In this document: positions 36,376-45,808 of the stretch, in pieces
Numbering within the stretch: position 1 is the stretch's first letter
Layout of the letters: the number at the start of each line of letters is the position of its first letter
From: Phytophthora colocasiae
Lineage: Eukaryota; Oomycota; Peronosporomycetes; Peronosporales; Peronosporaceae
NCBI GenBank assembly: GCA_018806915.1
Contig: JAGKQI010000069.1
Coordinates: 248,001-312,000, forward strand
Direction: 5' to 3'
DNA: 64,000 nucleotides
The notes under the pieces: model-generated
The model's input: only the letters and a program-made list of their open reading frames with translations
Told to the model about the DNA's origin: nothing
Database searches by the model: none
Program-made: the position numbers and the translations under genes

Positions 36376-39300
36376 CAATGAAGAATATAATATACTTTCT
36401 ACAATGAACTACTATGAATAAAACTGTAATTGCAATCTGTACTTCTAGGATCCTTTGATGTTGAGCAGCAACACTACATTGTACAGTAAAAGCGAAGAAC
36501 CTGTCAAAGGAACAAGCGCAATCTCCACGGTGTTAAACCAGTGTTTTACTTGCCTGGTTCGCTTGATACGCAAGATGACCCCGTCCTGCCCGATGATACG
36601 CAAGACACCAGCACTTGCAAATCAAGCCCTGCCAGCAGCATTGCAAGTGCATGACCACTCCAACTTGAACTGTTAAACATCCAAACACTCGGCCAAAAAC
36701 TGCCGCAGCGATTGCTCTCCATGCTCAAATTTCAACGCGAAATACTGAGGAACCCTCAGAACTGAAGCGCTTGTATAGACGGAGAGGATCAAGTCCATTT
36801 GGCCCTGCGTGTCGACAAATGACGAGCATCTGTATCGGGTTTCAAGAGTTGACACTTGGTCCAGATGCTAGTCGGTGTCTGGGTGACGCACTTCCGTCGC
36901 CGCATCTTTGCTGCCCATACAAACTCCAAGTCAAAATGACCATCACTCCTCGTTGAAGTTGGCTGCGCCTCCCTCACAACTTGTGAGTCATCCTTCCCCC
37001 TCTCTCGCATCATGTGGACGCTCCGCCGCTCACTCCGTCGCTCCGCCTTGGGTGTGGCGAAGGCCAACAGTCGCGCACTGACGGCCGCTGCTATGTCCCA
37101 GGGCAAAGTGCCTATTGAGAATTTATATGTGACGTCCACTGAAGTGACAAAGAAGACGGCGCCTGTGCTTATTGGTCTGGCCCATGTATTGGAGCAAAAG
37201 TTCACGCGTGTGGGCTACTTCCGCCCTATTCAACCTAGCCAAGACTCGAGTATGGCTGACCACCACGTCGACGTCATGACGAAGCAGCTCGAGCTTGACA
37301 GAAACGTTGAGCAGCTCTATGGAGTCACCAGTACTCGTGCTATGGAGGCGATGCTCACGGGAAAAGGAGATGATATTGTGGAGGAGATCCTTGAGAGGTA
37401 CGAGGAGTGTCGCAAAGGCCACGACTTCATGATTATCGAGGGATCGCAGATCTCCAAGCACGAGAGTGCCATGAGCTGGAAGATCAATGTGGATATCGCG
37501 AAGGCCATTGGCTCTCCTGTGTTGATGGTCACTGATTTTGGTGATTCATCAGCTGAGAATGGAGAGCTACTGGAGGAAATGATCTCTCGCACTGTCATGG
37601 GCAGGGATCAAGCTGACGCAGCAGGTCTCAACTACCTCGGAACTATTGCCAACCGTGTTCGTGCCAAGAATGCCGATGGTTTGCGTGCAGACCTGAAGAA
37701 AAAAATGGGTGGAGCCGTTCCTGGGTTTCTTGCCGATGGATGAGATCATCGCGTCAAAGCGGTTGAATGAGGTAACGCACCAACTCGGCGCAACGCAGCT
37801 CTTCGGCAACTCGATTGCAAATGACGCGGTTGTGACGTCCGCGGTTGTGGCTGCTAGTGCTTTGAAAGATCTGTTCGCACATTTGAAAAAGTACAAGGAT
37901 GGAGCTATGATTATCACTTCTGGCGATCGCTCTGATCTCATGCTGGGCTTGATGGTGTCTCGCCTCCCTGGCGTACTGCCTAACATTTCGGCCATCGTCC
38001 TTACCAACGGTAACTATCCCCACAGCAACACACAGGAGATCCTCAAGGGTGTGGAGTCACTTGATAAGACTGGACTCTCTCTTCCGATTTTCTCAACGCC
38101 AAACGACACGTTCTCGACTGCGGATGGTTTCGCAAAGGTATCGACTGATATTCTGCCAACAAGCAAGCTGAAAATCGACCGTTCGAAGCAGCTCTTTGAC
38201 GAATTCGTTGAGAAGGAGATGCTGATCGGTGAGCTGGACGAAGGAATGGTTGTCAACCGCTCACCCAAGCAATTCCAGCACTTCCTGTTCAGCAAGTCAC
38301 GTGCGGTACAGCGTCACATTGTGTTGACGGAGGGCGAGGACATCCGTGTGTTGCAGGCAGCTGATCAAATTCTACGTCAAAACCTGTCGAAGATCACGAT
38401 TCTTGGCGACCCTGACGAGATCCTTCTTAATGCCAAGACGACAAATCTCGATCTATCCCGTGCTAACATTGTTCGACCGTCAGACAGTGACTTACTGGAG
38501 AAGTACGTCGACTTCTTTTACGAGAAGCGCAAACACAAGGGTGTGACCAGGGAGTTGGCTCGTGACTACTGTAAGGACGAAACCTACTTCGGTACGCTAA
38601 TGGTGGAGCTGGGCGATGCCGATGGTATGGTCTCTGGTGCCTGCCACACCACAGCCAACACTATTCGCCCCGCTCTTCAGCTAATCAAGACGACACCTAA
38701 CCGACCCATTGTTTCCAGCATCTTCTTCATGTGTCTCGAGGATGGTGTGCGAATCTACGGCGACTGCGCTGTGAACACCGACCCGAGCGCACAGGATCTG
38801 GCTCAGATCGCAGTGACGAGTGCTGAGAGTGCAGAGGCGTTCGGACTGATCCCAAAGGTGGCGCTGCTGTCGTACGCCACGGGTGACTCGAACTCGGGTC
38901 CGATCATCGACAAGGTGCGTGAGGCGACAAAGATTGCGCAGGAGCTGCGTCCGGACCTGGATATCTACGGTCCGATCCAGTACGACGCGGCAGTGGACGA
39001 GTCGATCGCGAAGACGAAGCTGAAGGCCATTCCTAGCGGTGCGAAGGTGGGCGGTCAGGCGAACGTTTTGATCTTCCCGGACCTGAACACGGGTAACAAC
39101 ACGTACAAAGCGGTGCAGCAGAGTACCGGTTGCATTGCGATGGGTCCGATGTTGCAAGGTCTGCGTAAGCCTGTGAACGACTTGAGTCGTGGTGCGACGG
39201 TGAAGGATATCGTGACGACGGTGGCTATCACTGCGATTCAAGCGGACCAAGTGATCCTGAAGCGCGAAGCAGAGGCTAGTGGCTAGAAGTGAATGTCGAA

Positions 39301-39397
39301 AGTCCCGACGGTGGGCGGATATGAACCGAAGCGTGTTACCGAATCATGCAGTACCAGCAATACGCCGTGGTGACGGTGCTTTTGTCACGGCTGAAGA
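36376..39397 (+). repeat. Duplicated block B (copy with pta copy 3)
   Basis: Inverted counterpart of 21264-24354. It starts at CAATGAAGAATATA and ends at CTGAAGA. Small differences include the pta frameshift at about 37705-37735. Confidence 0.85.
37012..39286 (+). pseudogene. pta: Phosphate acetyltransferase copy 3, frameshifted
   Basis: Near-identical to copy 2 over its length. The first frame runs 37012-37743 and then reads GGAVPGFLADG before a stop; the second runs 37709-39286 and carries the rest of the DRTGG and PTA_PTB domains. Between them, where copy 2 has 33 bases from ATGGGT to GGTTTC, this copy has 25, a net loss of 8 bases, which breaks the frame near residue 236. The N-terminal presequence and the catalytic-domain motifs remain. 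It may be a recent pseudogene or, less likely, a sequencing or assembly error at the duplicated locus. A promoter copy is retained. Confidence 0.85.
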
Positions 39398-39774
39398 AGT
39401 TGAAGGATAAGCAGGTCGTTGTGTTTCGCTTTTCATATTTTTTCTCTGCTGCTCTGTCGCTATAGGTATCTACCGCTGACTGCGCTCTACATCCCTCTAC
39501 GATCTCCAACTCGAGCAAGTACAACCTCGACTCAAAAGGTGAAGAGAGACGTGTCGCTCGCATGCAAGAACCTCGGAGGGCAGTGCATGCTCAGTGTCGA
39601 ATCTCGTACTCGCTGTCAGGTTGCGTTGCTGCTTGAGATCCAGCAACAGAGGTGGCTCTGATGAGCACCTATCTGCCTCTTTACTCTATCACATCCACAA
39701 CCTTTCTCCAAGTGTCCAGCTAAATGTCCAAGTCGATCTCATTCCACCATCATGCAACTGCATTCCCCGCCTAC
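39398..39774. other. Intergenic without a gene
   Basis: No supported gene; only short frames. It lies between the 3' end of the pta block and the convergent K/E-rich gene. Confidence 0.5.
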
Positions 39775-40443
39775 CTAGATCGAGAACTCGTTGAAGCTGC
39801 TCTTGTCCTTTTTGCCCTTGCCCTTGGCTTTAGCCTTCTCTTCACGAGCGATTCTCACGGCAGCAGGCTCTGCTGTTTTCTTCTTCTTGCCCTTAGCCTT
39901 CATGACAGACTTAATGTCCACCACCTCGTTGGTTGAAGTCTCCGGCTCAGCCTTGGTAGGCTTCTTACCCTTCTTTTTCTTCTTCTTCTTGTCAGCAGAG
40001 CCAGAAGCTGCAGGTGTTTCAGCCTTAGCCTCCTCCTTCTTCTCTTCCTTGGCCTTGGGAGCGTCCTCAGCCTTGATGCCGAGATCGGCCAGAGCAGCCT
40101 CGAACTCCTTCATCTCCAGTTCCTTCTTCTCCTTTTTCGACAGTGTGCGAGCCGGAACCGCCGCCTTCTTGGGAGCCGCAACAGCAGGCGCCTCCGTCAC
40201 TTCCTCTTCCTCCTCTTCGCTCTCACTCTCACTGTCTTCTTCTTCTTCTTCTTCTTCCTCGACAACAGTCTCCTCCACGGGAGCAGCCGGCGCGTGCATC
40301 TCGTCGTCGCTGTCATCACCCCAAGCGGACGTTGACGGGTTGTTCACGAAACTGGCGAACATCTTGCTCTGCGCGGGCTCAGCCGTCTTTTTCTTGCGCT
40401 TTTCCGGCTGCAGTGCCGAGAAGACGTTGCTCTGCGTGCTCAT
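39775..40443 (-). CDS. Lys/Glu-rich low-complexity protein, 222 aa
   Basis: Starts MSTQSNVFSALQPEKRKK with a short hydrophobic-aromatic N-terminal motif (SKMFASFVNNPSTSAW). It continues with long acidic runs (EEEEEEEEDSESESEEEEEE), a LSKKEKKELEMKEFEAALAD helix, and Lys-rich tracts such as KKKKKKKGKKPTK. This composition is typical of nuclear, ribosome-biogenesis or translation-associated proteins, but no domain is recognised. There is no signal peptide or TM. The repetitive coding sequence explains the long plus-strand shadow frame. Confidence 0.65.
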   Translation of the reverse strand: MSTQSNVFSALQPEKRKKKTAEPAQSKMFASFVNNPSTSAWGDDSDDEMHAPAAPVEETVVEEEEEEEEDSESESEEEEEEVTEAPAVAAPKKAAVPARTLSKKEKKELEMKEFEAALADLGIKAEDAPKAKEEKKEEAKAETPAASGSADKKKKKKKGKKPTKAEPETSTNEVVDIKSVMKAKGKKKKTAEPAAVRIAREEKAKAKGKGKKDKSSFNEFSI

Positions 40444-41073
40444 ACTGGGCGGGATAGATAGATGCAGATACAGGTGTGGGGTCTGCTCGGATCCTGCGCA
40501 ATGAATGGAAGGGGGGACCAGCGGATACCGATCCCAGCTAATGAGATTATTCCACGAAGATTACAATATAATTCCCACATACACATAATAAATAAAAGTG
40601 TATATCCGGATATATAATAACAATAGTCACAGTAACAGACGAATCATCAGTATGGAAATAATATTATTACAATAGAGTATATAATGTTCGTGTTGTCGTA
40701 CTGCTATTGGCTTATTTTATCCGGCAGAAACGTTATCGTCTGTATGAAGCCAGAAAAATATACGTCGGCAGAGTAACCAAGTCCATTTCGGCGCCTGCTC
40801 GAGTGCTTCACGCCCGTGATCTATTCCTATCGCTGCGCTGTCGTGTCGATCTGAAGCGCGCGCTGTCCCACGCAATTAGGAGCAAGCAAAGAGGAGAAAA
40901 ATAGCCGTCACCCAGCCACCCCCTCGCTCGGGGTCAGTCGTAAGAACCGCGTTTTCGTTTTCCGCCGCTATTGTTAGCGGCTGGCCAAAGCGCGTGGCGT
41001 TCACAATCGAAATAACGCCGCGCTCCACAGAGAACTAGAGCTAACCTCTGCTTGAGCGCTGTGTGTGTCTGTC
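40444..41073. other. Intergenic, promoter-containing region
   Basis: Divergent upstream region of the K/E-rich gene (minus) and the three-exon membrane gene (plus). A/T-rich around 40550-40700 and G/C-rich near 40900-41040. Short frames are not supported. A CGCTCCACAGAG-type stretch lies before the ATG at 41074. Confidence 0.45.
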
Positions 41074-41695
41074 ATGTCGCGCTTGAAGGACGCCTACGGA
41101 GGTCTGCGCAAGGAAATGACCGCGACGTTTGACCGCACGGACATCGTGTCCGTCGTAAGTGGCGGCAAAGCCGGCTACGCTAACCTCAAGCATCTGAATG
41201 TGGGCTCGCCTGGTAGTGACGTGAGCGATCTCGGCGACACAGCAGATCTCGAGGAGCTACTCGCACAGGGATCCAGCCAAGGGCCGCAGACGCATCCGGG
41301 TGCGTTGCAAAGCTCAAGCGACAGCCTTTTCTTGCGCTAATGTTTGACTTGTGATCGTACAGGTATTATTTGCTGTGCCATTTTTTCATTCTCCGGCTTC
41401 TTTCTGCTGGTAAGTTTGATTCGAGGTGTTCTTACTTGTATTTTGTGCAATTAAACTCATGTGGACGCTTGTGTTGTATTGCCGGCAGCTTATTGTGGGC
41501 TGCATCGTGAGCAGCAACTCGCTATACATCAAAGTGAAACCTCCTCACGGCCAGCCCAAGTCTTCGCTGGCGACAAGCATTTTTCTGGCAGCATTTCTGT
41601 ACCTGTGTGTCTTCGGCACCAGCATCATGTACTTCTTGCGAGCTCGACGCGCACAGAAAGTGTATCAGCTCTCGCTCGACGTTCACGCCGACTAA
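41074..41695 (+). CDS. Small two-TM membrane protein, 159 aa, three exons
   Basis: Exons 41074-41299, 41363-41409 and 41489-41695; introns are 63 bp (GTGCGT, ACAG) and 79 bp (GTAAGT, GCAG), and the joins keep the frame (75+1, 2+45, then 69 codons). After splicing, the sequence runs ...QTHPGIICCAIFSFSGFFLL and LIVGCIVSSNSLYIKVK, giving one TM; the last exon adds ATSIFLAAFLYLCVFGTSIM, a second TM, and a basic RARRAQKVYQ C-terminus. The first exon has a hydrophilic N-terminus (MSRLKDAYGGLRKEM). The structure resembles small vesicle or organelle membrane proteins, but no family is recognised. The exon-3 frame alone would look like a separate protein. Confidence 0.75.
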
Positions 41696-41979
41696 GCTGC
41701 CTGGAACGGGGTCTATCTAGTTAGGGTGCAAGCGAGACAAGCGCTCGTCCAGAGGCACCGAATCTGTAGATTAGCAACAGAGAACGAGACGCAATCGATA
41801 AACACGACTCAACCAAGAGAATATATAGAGCGAGGCACGAGTACATGTTTTCATTTCGAGAGCGAGCCACACCACCAATTTAATCAGGCAAGCAGTTATC
41901 AGCCATGCAGGTATCAACCAGCACGCCACCACGAGACAAATTGTCCTTGCAACAATACAGCTAAGTCACCCACCACGCG

Positions 41980-43635
41980 CTAGAGTCTGTTTGTCCCCGC
42001 TGTGGACTTCCCGTTGTCGTCTTCCTCATCCACAGGTCCATCGTAAACAAGGAGCAGGTTCTTCTCGAACGCAGCAGCAAGCACTTGCTGGGCAACTTCA
42101 ACGCGAGCTTTCTTTTTGCTGATAGCATTAGCGGTTGCAATCTGTTCGCCGTTCAAATACCCCGTGCACTTAAACTCAGTCACTTCCTTGTTGGGAGACA
42201 CATCTTCGATATCAAAGCAGGCCTGAAGTGTTCCACGATGAGTGAGCTGGTTCAACAGAGGTAGCGGCTGGAGCTGCCTCTCTAGCCAACTCACGCGCAC
42301 AGGGTACTGAGGTTGGCTGTCTGGTTGTTGACGCACAGGCTCAGTCACCAACGGCTGGCCACTGTCCCGGGCATTCTCAAACTTCTTCAAATACGCGAGG
42401 TCGTCCGGCGTCAATGTGCCAGCCGCTAGTTTATCGTTCCAGAGCTTCTCGATAACAACTTTGCATGCTTCGTTCTTCACAGCTTTTTTCGAGATACCCT
42501 TAACACCAGTCACAAGAACTTCACCTGTCGTTCCGTTTGCAATAATGCACTCGAATAGCGGCTCTTCGCCAGCGTCAGCATTGTATCGAGGTTGAATGTC
42601 TGCAAGCATCCTCTGCTTAATCTTCATAAAGTAAACGTTTAATCTTGCGGCAGCAAAATTGTCGTCCTCTCTGGTTGGTAACGGGGTCATCTCCACCCGC
42701 TTCTGCATATCATCCTTCAGCTGTTGCTCCCGCTCCTCCTGAGTCAAAATTGGAGGAGTCGCTGGTTTCGCTGTTGCCGCACCAGCAATTGCTCTTTGCA
42801 CTTGCTGAGATCTGATCTCAGATATCTCCGCTTGCCCCATCGCCTGCTTGCGTTCTACCGCCTCGATCTCCTTCTGTAAATTGAGAAACTGCGACTTGTC
42901 CGGGTGGAACTTCAACGCCGTGGCAACCACCTCGTGCGCTTCCTTGTAGCGATGCTCCATGAGCCGCAGTTTGGCCATCGCATACAAAGCCTTACTGGAC
43001 GCCTCATCTACCGCCAATGCCTTGGTAGCGTACTCATTAATCAACGACAGCTCCTTCATCTTAATGCCGCAAATTGCGACGTTATTACACAGCGTCACAT
43101 ATCTATTCTGCAGTACTTCATCATCCCATTCAGAGGCAGGTACCGTCTTGCCGTAATACTCACTTTCCTGGTGCTTCAATACAGACTCAATACTTCTAAC
43201 GAAGGCGTTCCTGGCTGCATAGTAGTTTATCTCTTTAAACTTCAACTTGCCGTCGTTCTGGGCCTTGTCTGCATCTTCCAGGAACTCTGGAGGCGTATCG
43301 TCGTCTGGATTCTGCAGCACCATAGCTTCCAAACGTTCCTCCGCCGCTCTTGCATACCATTTGTCCAGGTGTTGGCCCTGAGCATGAGCTTGGGGATTGG
43401 CGTCACGCATGTGAAGCAATGTTTGACGCACCTGCGGATCCCATAACCAGTCCTCAAACGAACGAGATGGGTCCCGTACGAACGTCAGCAGTAGCTCCTG
43501 TACACCGCGTAGCTGCAACAAAGGCTGGAGGAAGCTCTGCGTCTGCTTGTCGCTCGCAGCGAGAGCGGCGCGCAACCGCATCATATCCTCCATCGTTTCC
43601 GCACTCATTTCTTGGAAATGCATCTTTTCACCCAA
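41980..43635 (-). CDS. TPR protein with two double-stranded-RNA-binding domains, 551 aa
   Basis: Residues about 125-265 form TPR-like helices (LKFKEINYYAARNAFVRSIE, YVTLCNNVAICGIKMKELSL, KALYAMAKLRLMEHRYKEAH), similar to the TPR of AIP/FKBP-type chaperone-binding proteins. Residues about 330-398 and 455-524 look like dsRBD units: FECIIANGTTGEVLVTGVKG with ISKKAVKNEACKVVIEKLW, and FKCTGYLNGEQIATANAI with SKKKARVEVAQQVLAAAF. The K-K-x-A-x-x-x-A signature is present in both. Such a protein would bind dsRNA and, through its TPR, partner proteins. It is encoded head to head with the KH-like gene at 43752, separated by 116 bp, so they may share a promoter. No intron is needed. The combination is unusual and could be relevant to RNA silencing or processing. 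Confidence 0.8.
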   Translation of the reverse strand: MGEKMHFQEMSAETMEDMMRLRAALAASDKQTQSFLQPLLQLRGVQELLLTFVRDPSRSFEDWLWDPQVRQTLLHMRDANPQAHAQGQHLDKWYARAAEERLEAMVLQNPDDDTPPEFLEDADKAQNDGKLKFKEINYYAARNAFVRSIESVLKHQESEYYGKTVPASEWDDEVLQNRYVTLCNNVAICGIKMKELSLINEYATKALAVDEASSKALYAMAKLRLMEHRYKEAHEVVATALKFHPDKSQFLNLQKEIEAVERKQAMGQAEISEIRSQQVQRAIAGAATAKPATPPILTQEEREQQLKDDMQKRVEMTPLPTREDDNFAAARLNVYFMKIKQRMLADIQPRYNADAGEEPLFECIIANGTTGEVLVTGVKGISKKAVKNEACKVVIEKLWNDKLAAGTLTPDDLAYLKKFENARDSGQPLVTEPVRQQPDSQPQYPVRVSWLERQLQPLPLLNQLTHRGTLQACFDIEDVSPNKEVTEFKCTGYLNGEQIATANAISKKKARVEVAQQVLAAAFEKNLLLVYDGPVDEEDDNGKSTAGTNRL

Positions 43636-43751
43636 TCAAAATCATAGTCTAGCAGAGTGATGGTAAATTTGATGTATCACACATCAGTCTTAGCCTCAAC
43701 CGCCCAAAAACTTTTAGAAGAACGCTTGGCCAGCGACTCAGGCTCGGGATC

Positions 43752-45734
43752 ATGGCGACTTCAGGCGCTGATAACACGCAGGCGGAGCCCTCGGAGGACG
43801 CCACACAGCCACCTTATCAACGTCATGTTGAGACGCATCCCAGCTCCCAAGCAGAGGACGAACGGAAGCGTCCAGCGCCCGCAATTAATCGAAGACTGGC
43901 GGCACAACGAGTGCGGACTGTCCGGATAACCACCCAGATACATCCGGATATGGTAGTTCCGTACCTGTACGGTGAGCATGGTGGTCGCAGCCTCAACGCT
44001 ATTGTAAATGCTACTGGTTGCACTGTGGACTACTGCGCGCTGTCACCTGATGAACCAGAGCGGTCTCCACGTTCTCATGGCTACATTATGAACTTCTTAG
44101 TATCTGCACAATCAGGTGAATCTCTGGAAGAAGCTACAAAGCAGTTGCGGAAGCTTGTGGATAAAATTCAGGTGCATTTACAGAAGAAGGCGAGAGTTTC
44201 TAGACCGGTGAGAGAAGAAGAGTGCTACGATGCAGCTACAGCACGACACTCGAAGTTTTCGGAGTCTGAGGCTAGTGGATTAGATACGGCGAAGCAGAGA
44301 GAGGCCATACCTGATGAGCGGTGGATCGGTGAAATGGAGGAAGGTTGGGGCAGCCCTCCGATGCAGAGAGTGTATTACACCTCTGGAGGCCCGAGAGTAC
44401 GTCGAGAGGAACCAAGGTATATGGAGGTGGAGGATGTGGGAACAGATGAAAAAAGAGAGCTGGTGGCGCCAAATAGGCGAAGTGCAGATGCAACGGAGGC
44501 TGCGTATTTGCAGAGAGGTCAGTCGCCGACTCATTTTGTTAGACGAAGAGTACGCCGATATCCAGATCAGTCTCGATGGATGCCGATGGGTTACTCGACG
44601 CAGATGCGTAACGAGCCAGGATATGCGATGTACGCTGTTCCACCGCTAAAAGTAACAAAAGAACAGCCCCAGCGGATTTCTCGACCTCGACCATCACGGC
44701 ATATTTATCAAGATGCACCTAGTCGTTTTGCTTCCACAGAGTACAGTCTGTATGAGTACGATGGTGAGAGCAATGGAGAGTTTTCAGCATTTGACGAGGC
44801 AGTTGATCTCACAGATGAAAATACGGGTGCGAATGAAGCCTCAGAGTTTGTCGATGCTACGGACCCACGTGAACTTGTTCGTCACCCTCGAAGAGGCCTA
44901 AAGCGTCCCCTTAGCACAATGCGAAGCGACGGGCCAGTCCCGCCACCTATTTACCGGCAGCGAATGCCATATATTTATGACTATGCGTATGATGAGGAAG
45001 ATGAGGAATGGATGAGCGATGACGAAGACATCGCGATTGGTTACAGATACCCCCCGCCGTTTAGGAATATGGATATACCAGTTGTACGTCGAAGACGACG
45101 ATTTGATAGTATGAGTTCACAACAGTGGGGTAGTCCGGCTGGACGTGGACACCAACATATGTACAAGCGTCGTAGGATCCCACGAGAGGAACTTCCAATT
45201 GAACAAGGTATGGTAGCTGGATCAATGACCGAAATGCCGAGCCATGGTCATGTCAACCCTGCTCAAAGTCAAAGGGCAGTGTTTGTGGATCAGCTTGATG
45301 AAGTAGCAGAAGATGAAAGTATTGATACGCTTGATGTGGATCATTCGGGTACCGCCCAAGTACCAGCAGATGATGGATCTACAAGTCTTAGTGAGATGCA
45401 CAGTGATGACGATGCGATGAATGGTGGTGAGACGGAGGTTTTTCCAACTAAGCGTTCAAACGAGAGCAATAATGTGGATACCTGCGGCGGCGTTTTTCAG
45501 AAGCCGGCCGTTGCTACAACGACTAATACGACTGTTGATCTGGTGGAGGAGAAGGAGAACGCGGGCCCAAATGACGATCTGGCGGAATCCATTCAAGGCG
45601 AGCCAGCCACCGATGATTTAGATCAAGGGGGGTCGCAGAATGAAAGTATGTCATTGGAACAAACTTTATCGTCGGATCATGAGAACTTGGGCGTTGCCAC
45701 AAAACCACGTATCAGGTATACTGCTGTTGGTTAG
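43752..45734 (+). CDS. KH-like RNA-binding protein, 660 aa
   Basis: Starts MATSGADNTQAEPSEDATQP. Residues about 55-145 look like a KH-type fold: VRITTQIHPDMVVPYLYGEH, GGRSLNAIVNATGCTVDYCA and FLVSAQSGESLEEATKQLRK. The remaining sequence is long and disordered, Arg-, Asp- and Tyr-rich (for example PRPSRHIYQDAPSRF, YDYAYDEEDEEWMSDDED). KH folds bind single-stranded RNA or DNA; the disordered tail is typical of RNP components. It lies divergent from the dsRBD gene and upstream in the same direction from two paralogous large proteins. The ATG at 43752 is the first with the conserved part complete. No intron is needed. Confidence 0.65.
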   Translation: MATSGADNTQAEPSEDATQPPYQRHVETHPSSQAEDERKRPAPAINRRLAAQRVRTVRITTQIHPDMVVPYLYGEHGGRSLNAIVNATGCTVDYCALSPDEPERSPRSHGYIMNFLVSAQSGESLEEATKQLRKLVDKIQVHLQKKARVSRPVREEECYDAATARHSKFSESEASGLDTAKQREAIPDERWIGEMEEGWGSPPMQRVYYTSGGPRVRREEPRYMEVEDVGTDEKRELVAPNRRSADATEAAYLQRGQSPTHFVRRRVRRYPDQSRWMPMGYSTQMRNEPGYAMYAVPPLKVTKEQPQRISRPRPSRHIYQDAPSRFASTEYSLYEYDGESNGEFSAFDEAVDLTDENTGANEASEFVDATDPRELVRHPRRGLKRPLSTMRSDGPVPPPIYRQRMPYIYDYAYDEEDEEWMSDDEDIAIGYRYPPPFRNMDIPVVRRRRRFDSMSSQQWGSPAGRGHQHMYKRRRIPREELPIEQGMVAGSMTEMPSHGHVNPAQSQRAVFVDQLDEVAEDESIDTLDVDHSGTAQVPADDGSTSLSEMHSDDDAMNGGETEVFPTKRSNESNNVDTCGGVFQKPAVATTTNTTVDLVEEKENAGPNDDLAESIQGEPATDDLDQGGSQNESMSLEQTLSSDHENLGVATKPRIRYTAVG

Positions 45735-45808
45735 ATTGTTTCGCAACTTTGGATTTGTTTTGACTCTTGTGCGTGTTTGGACATGATAGAAAATCACCGG
45801 ACTGCGCC

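Noticed and set aside
39791..40504. 237-codon Ser/Leu-rich plus-strand frame
   Set aside because: It is the antisense of the K/E-rich gene; repetitive codons create the long frame.
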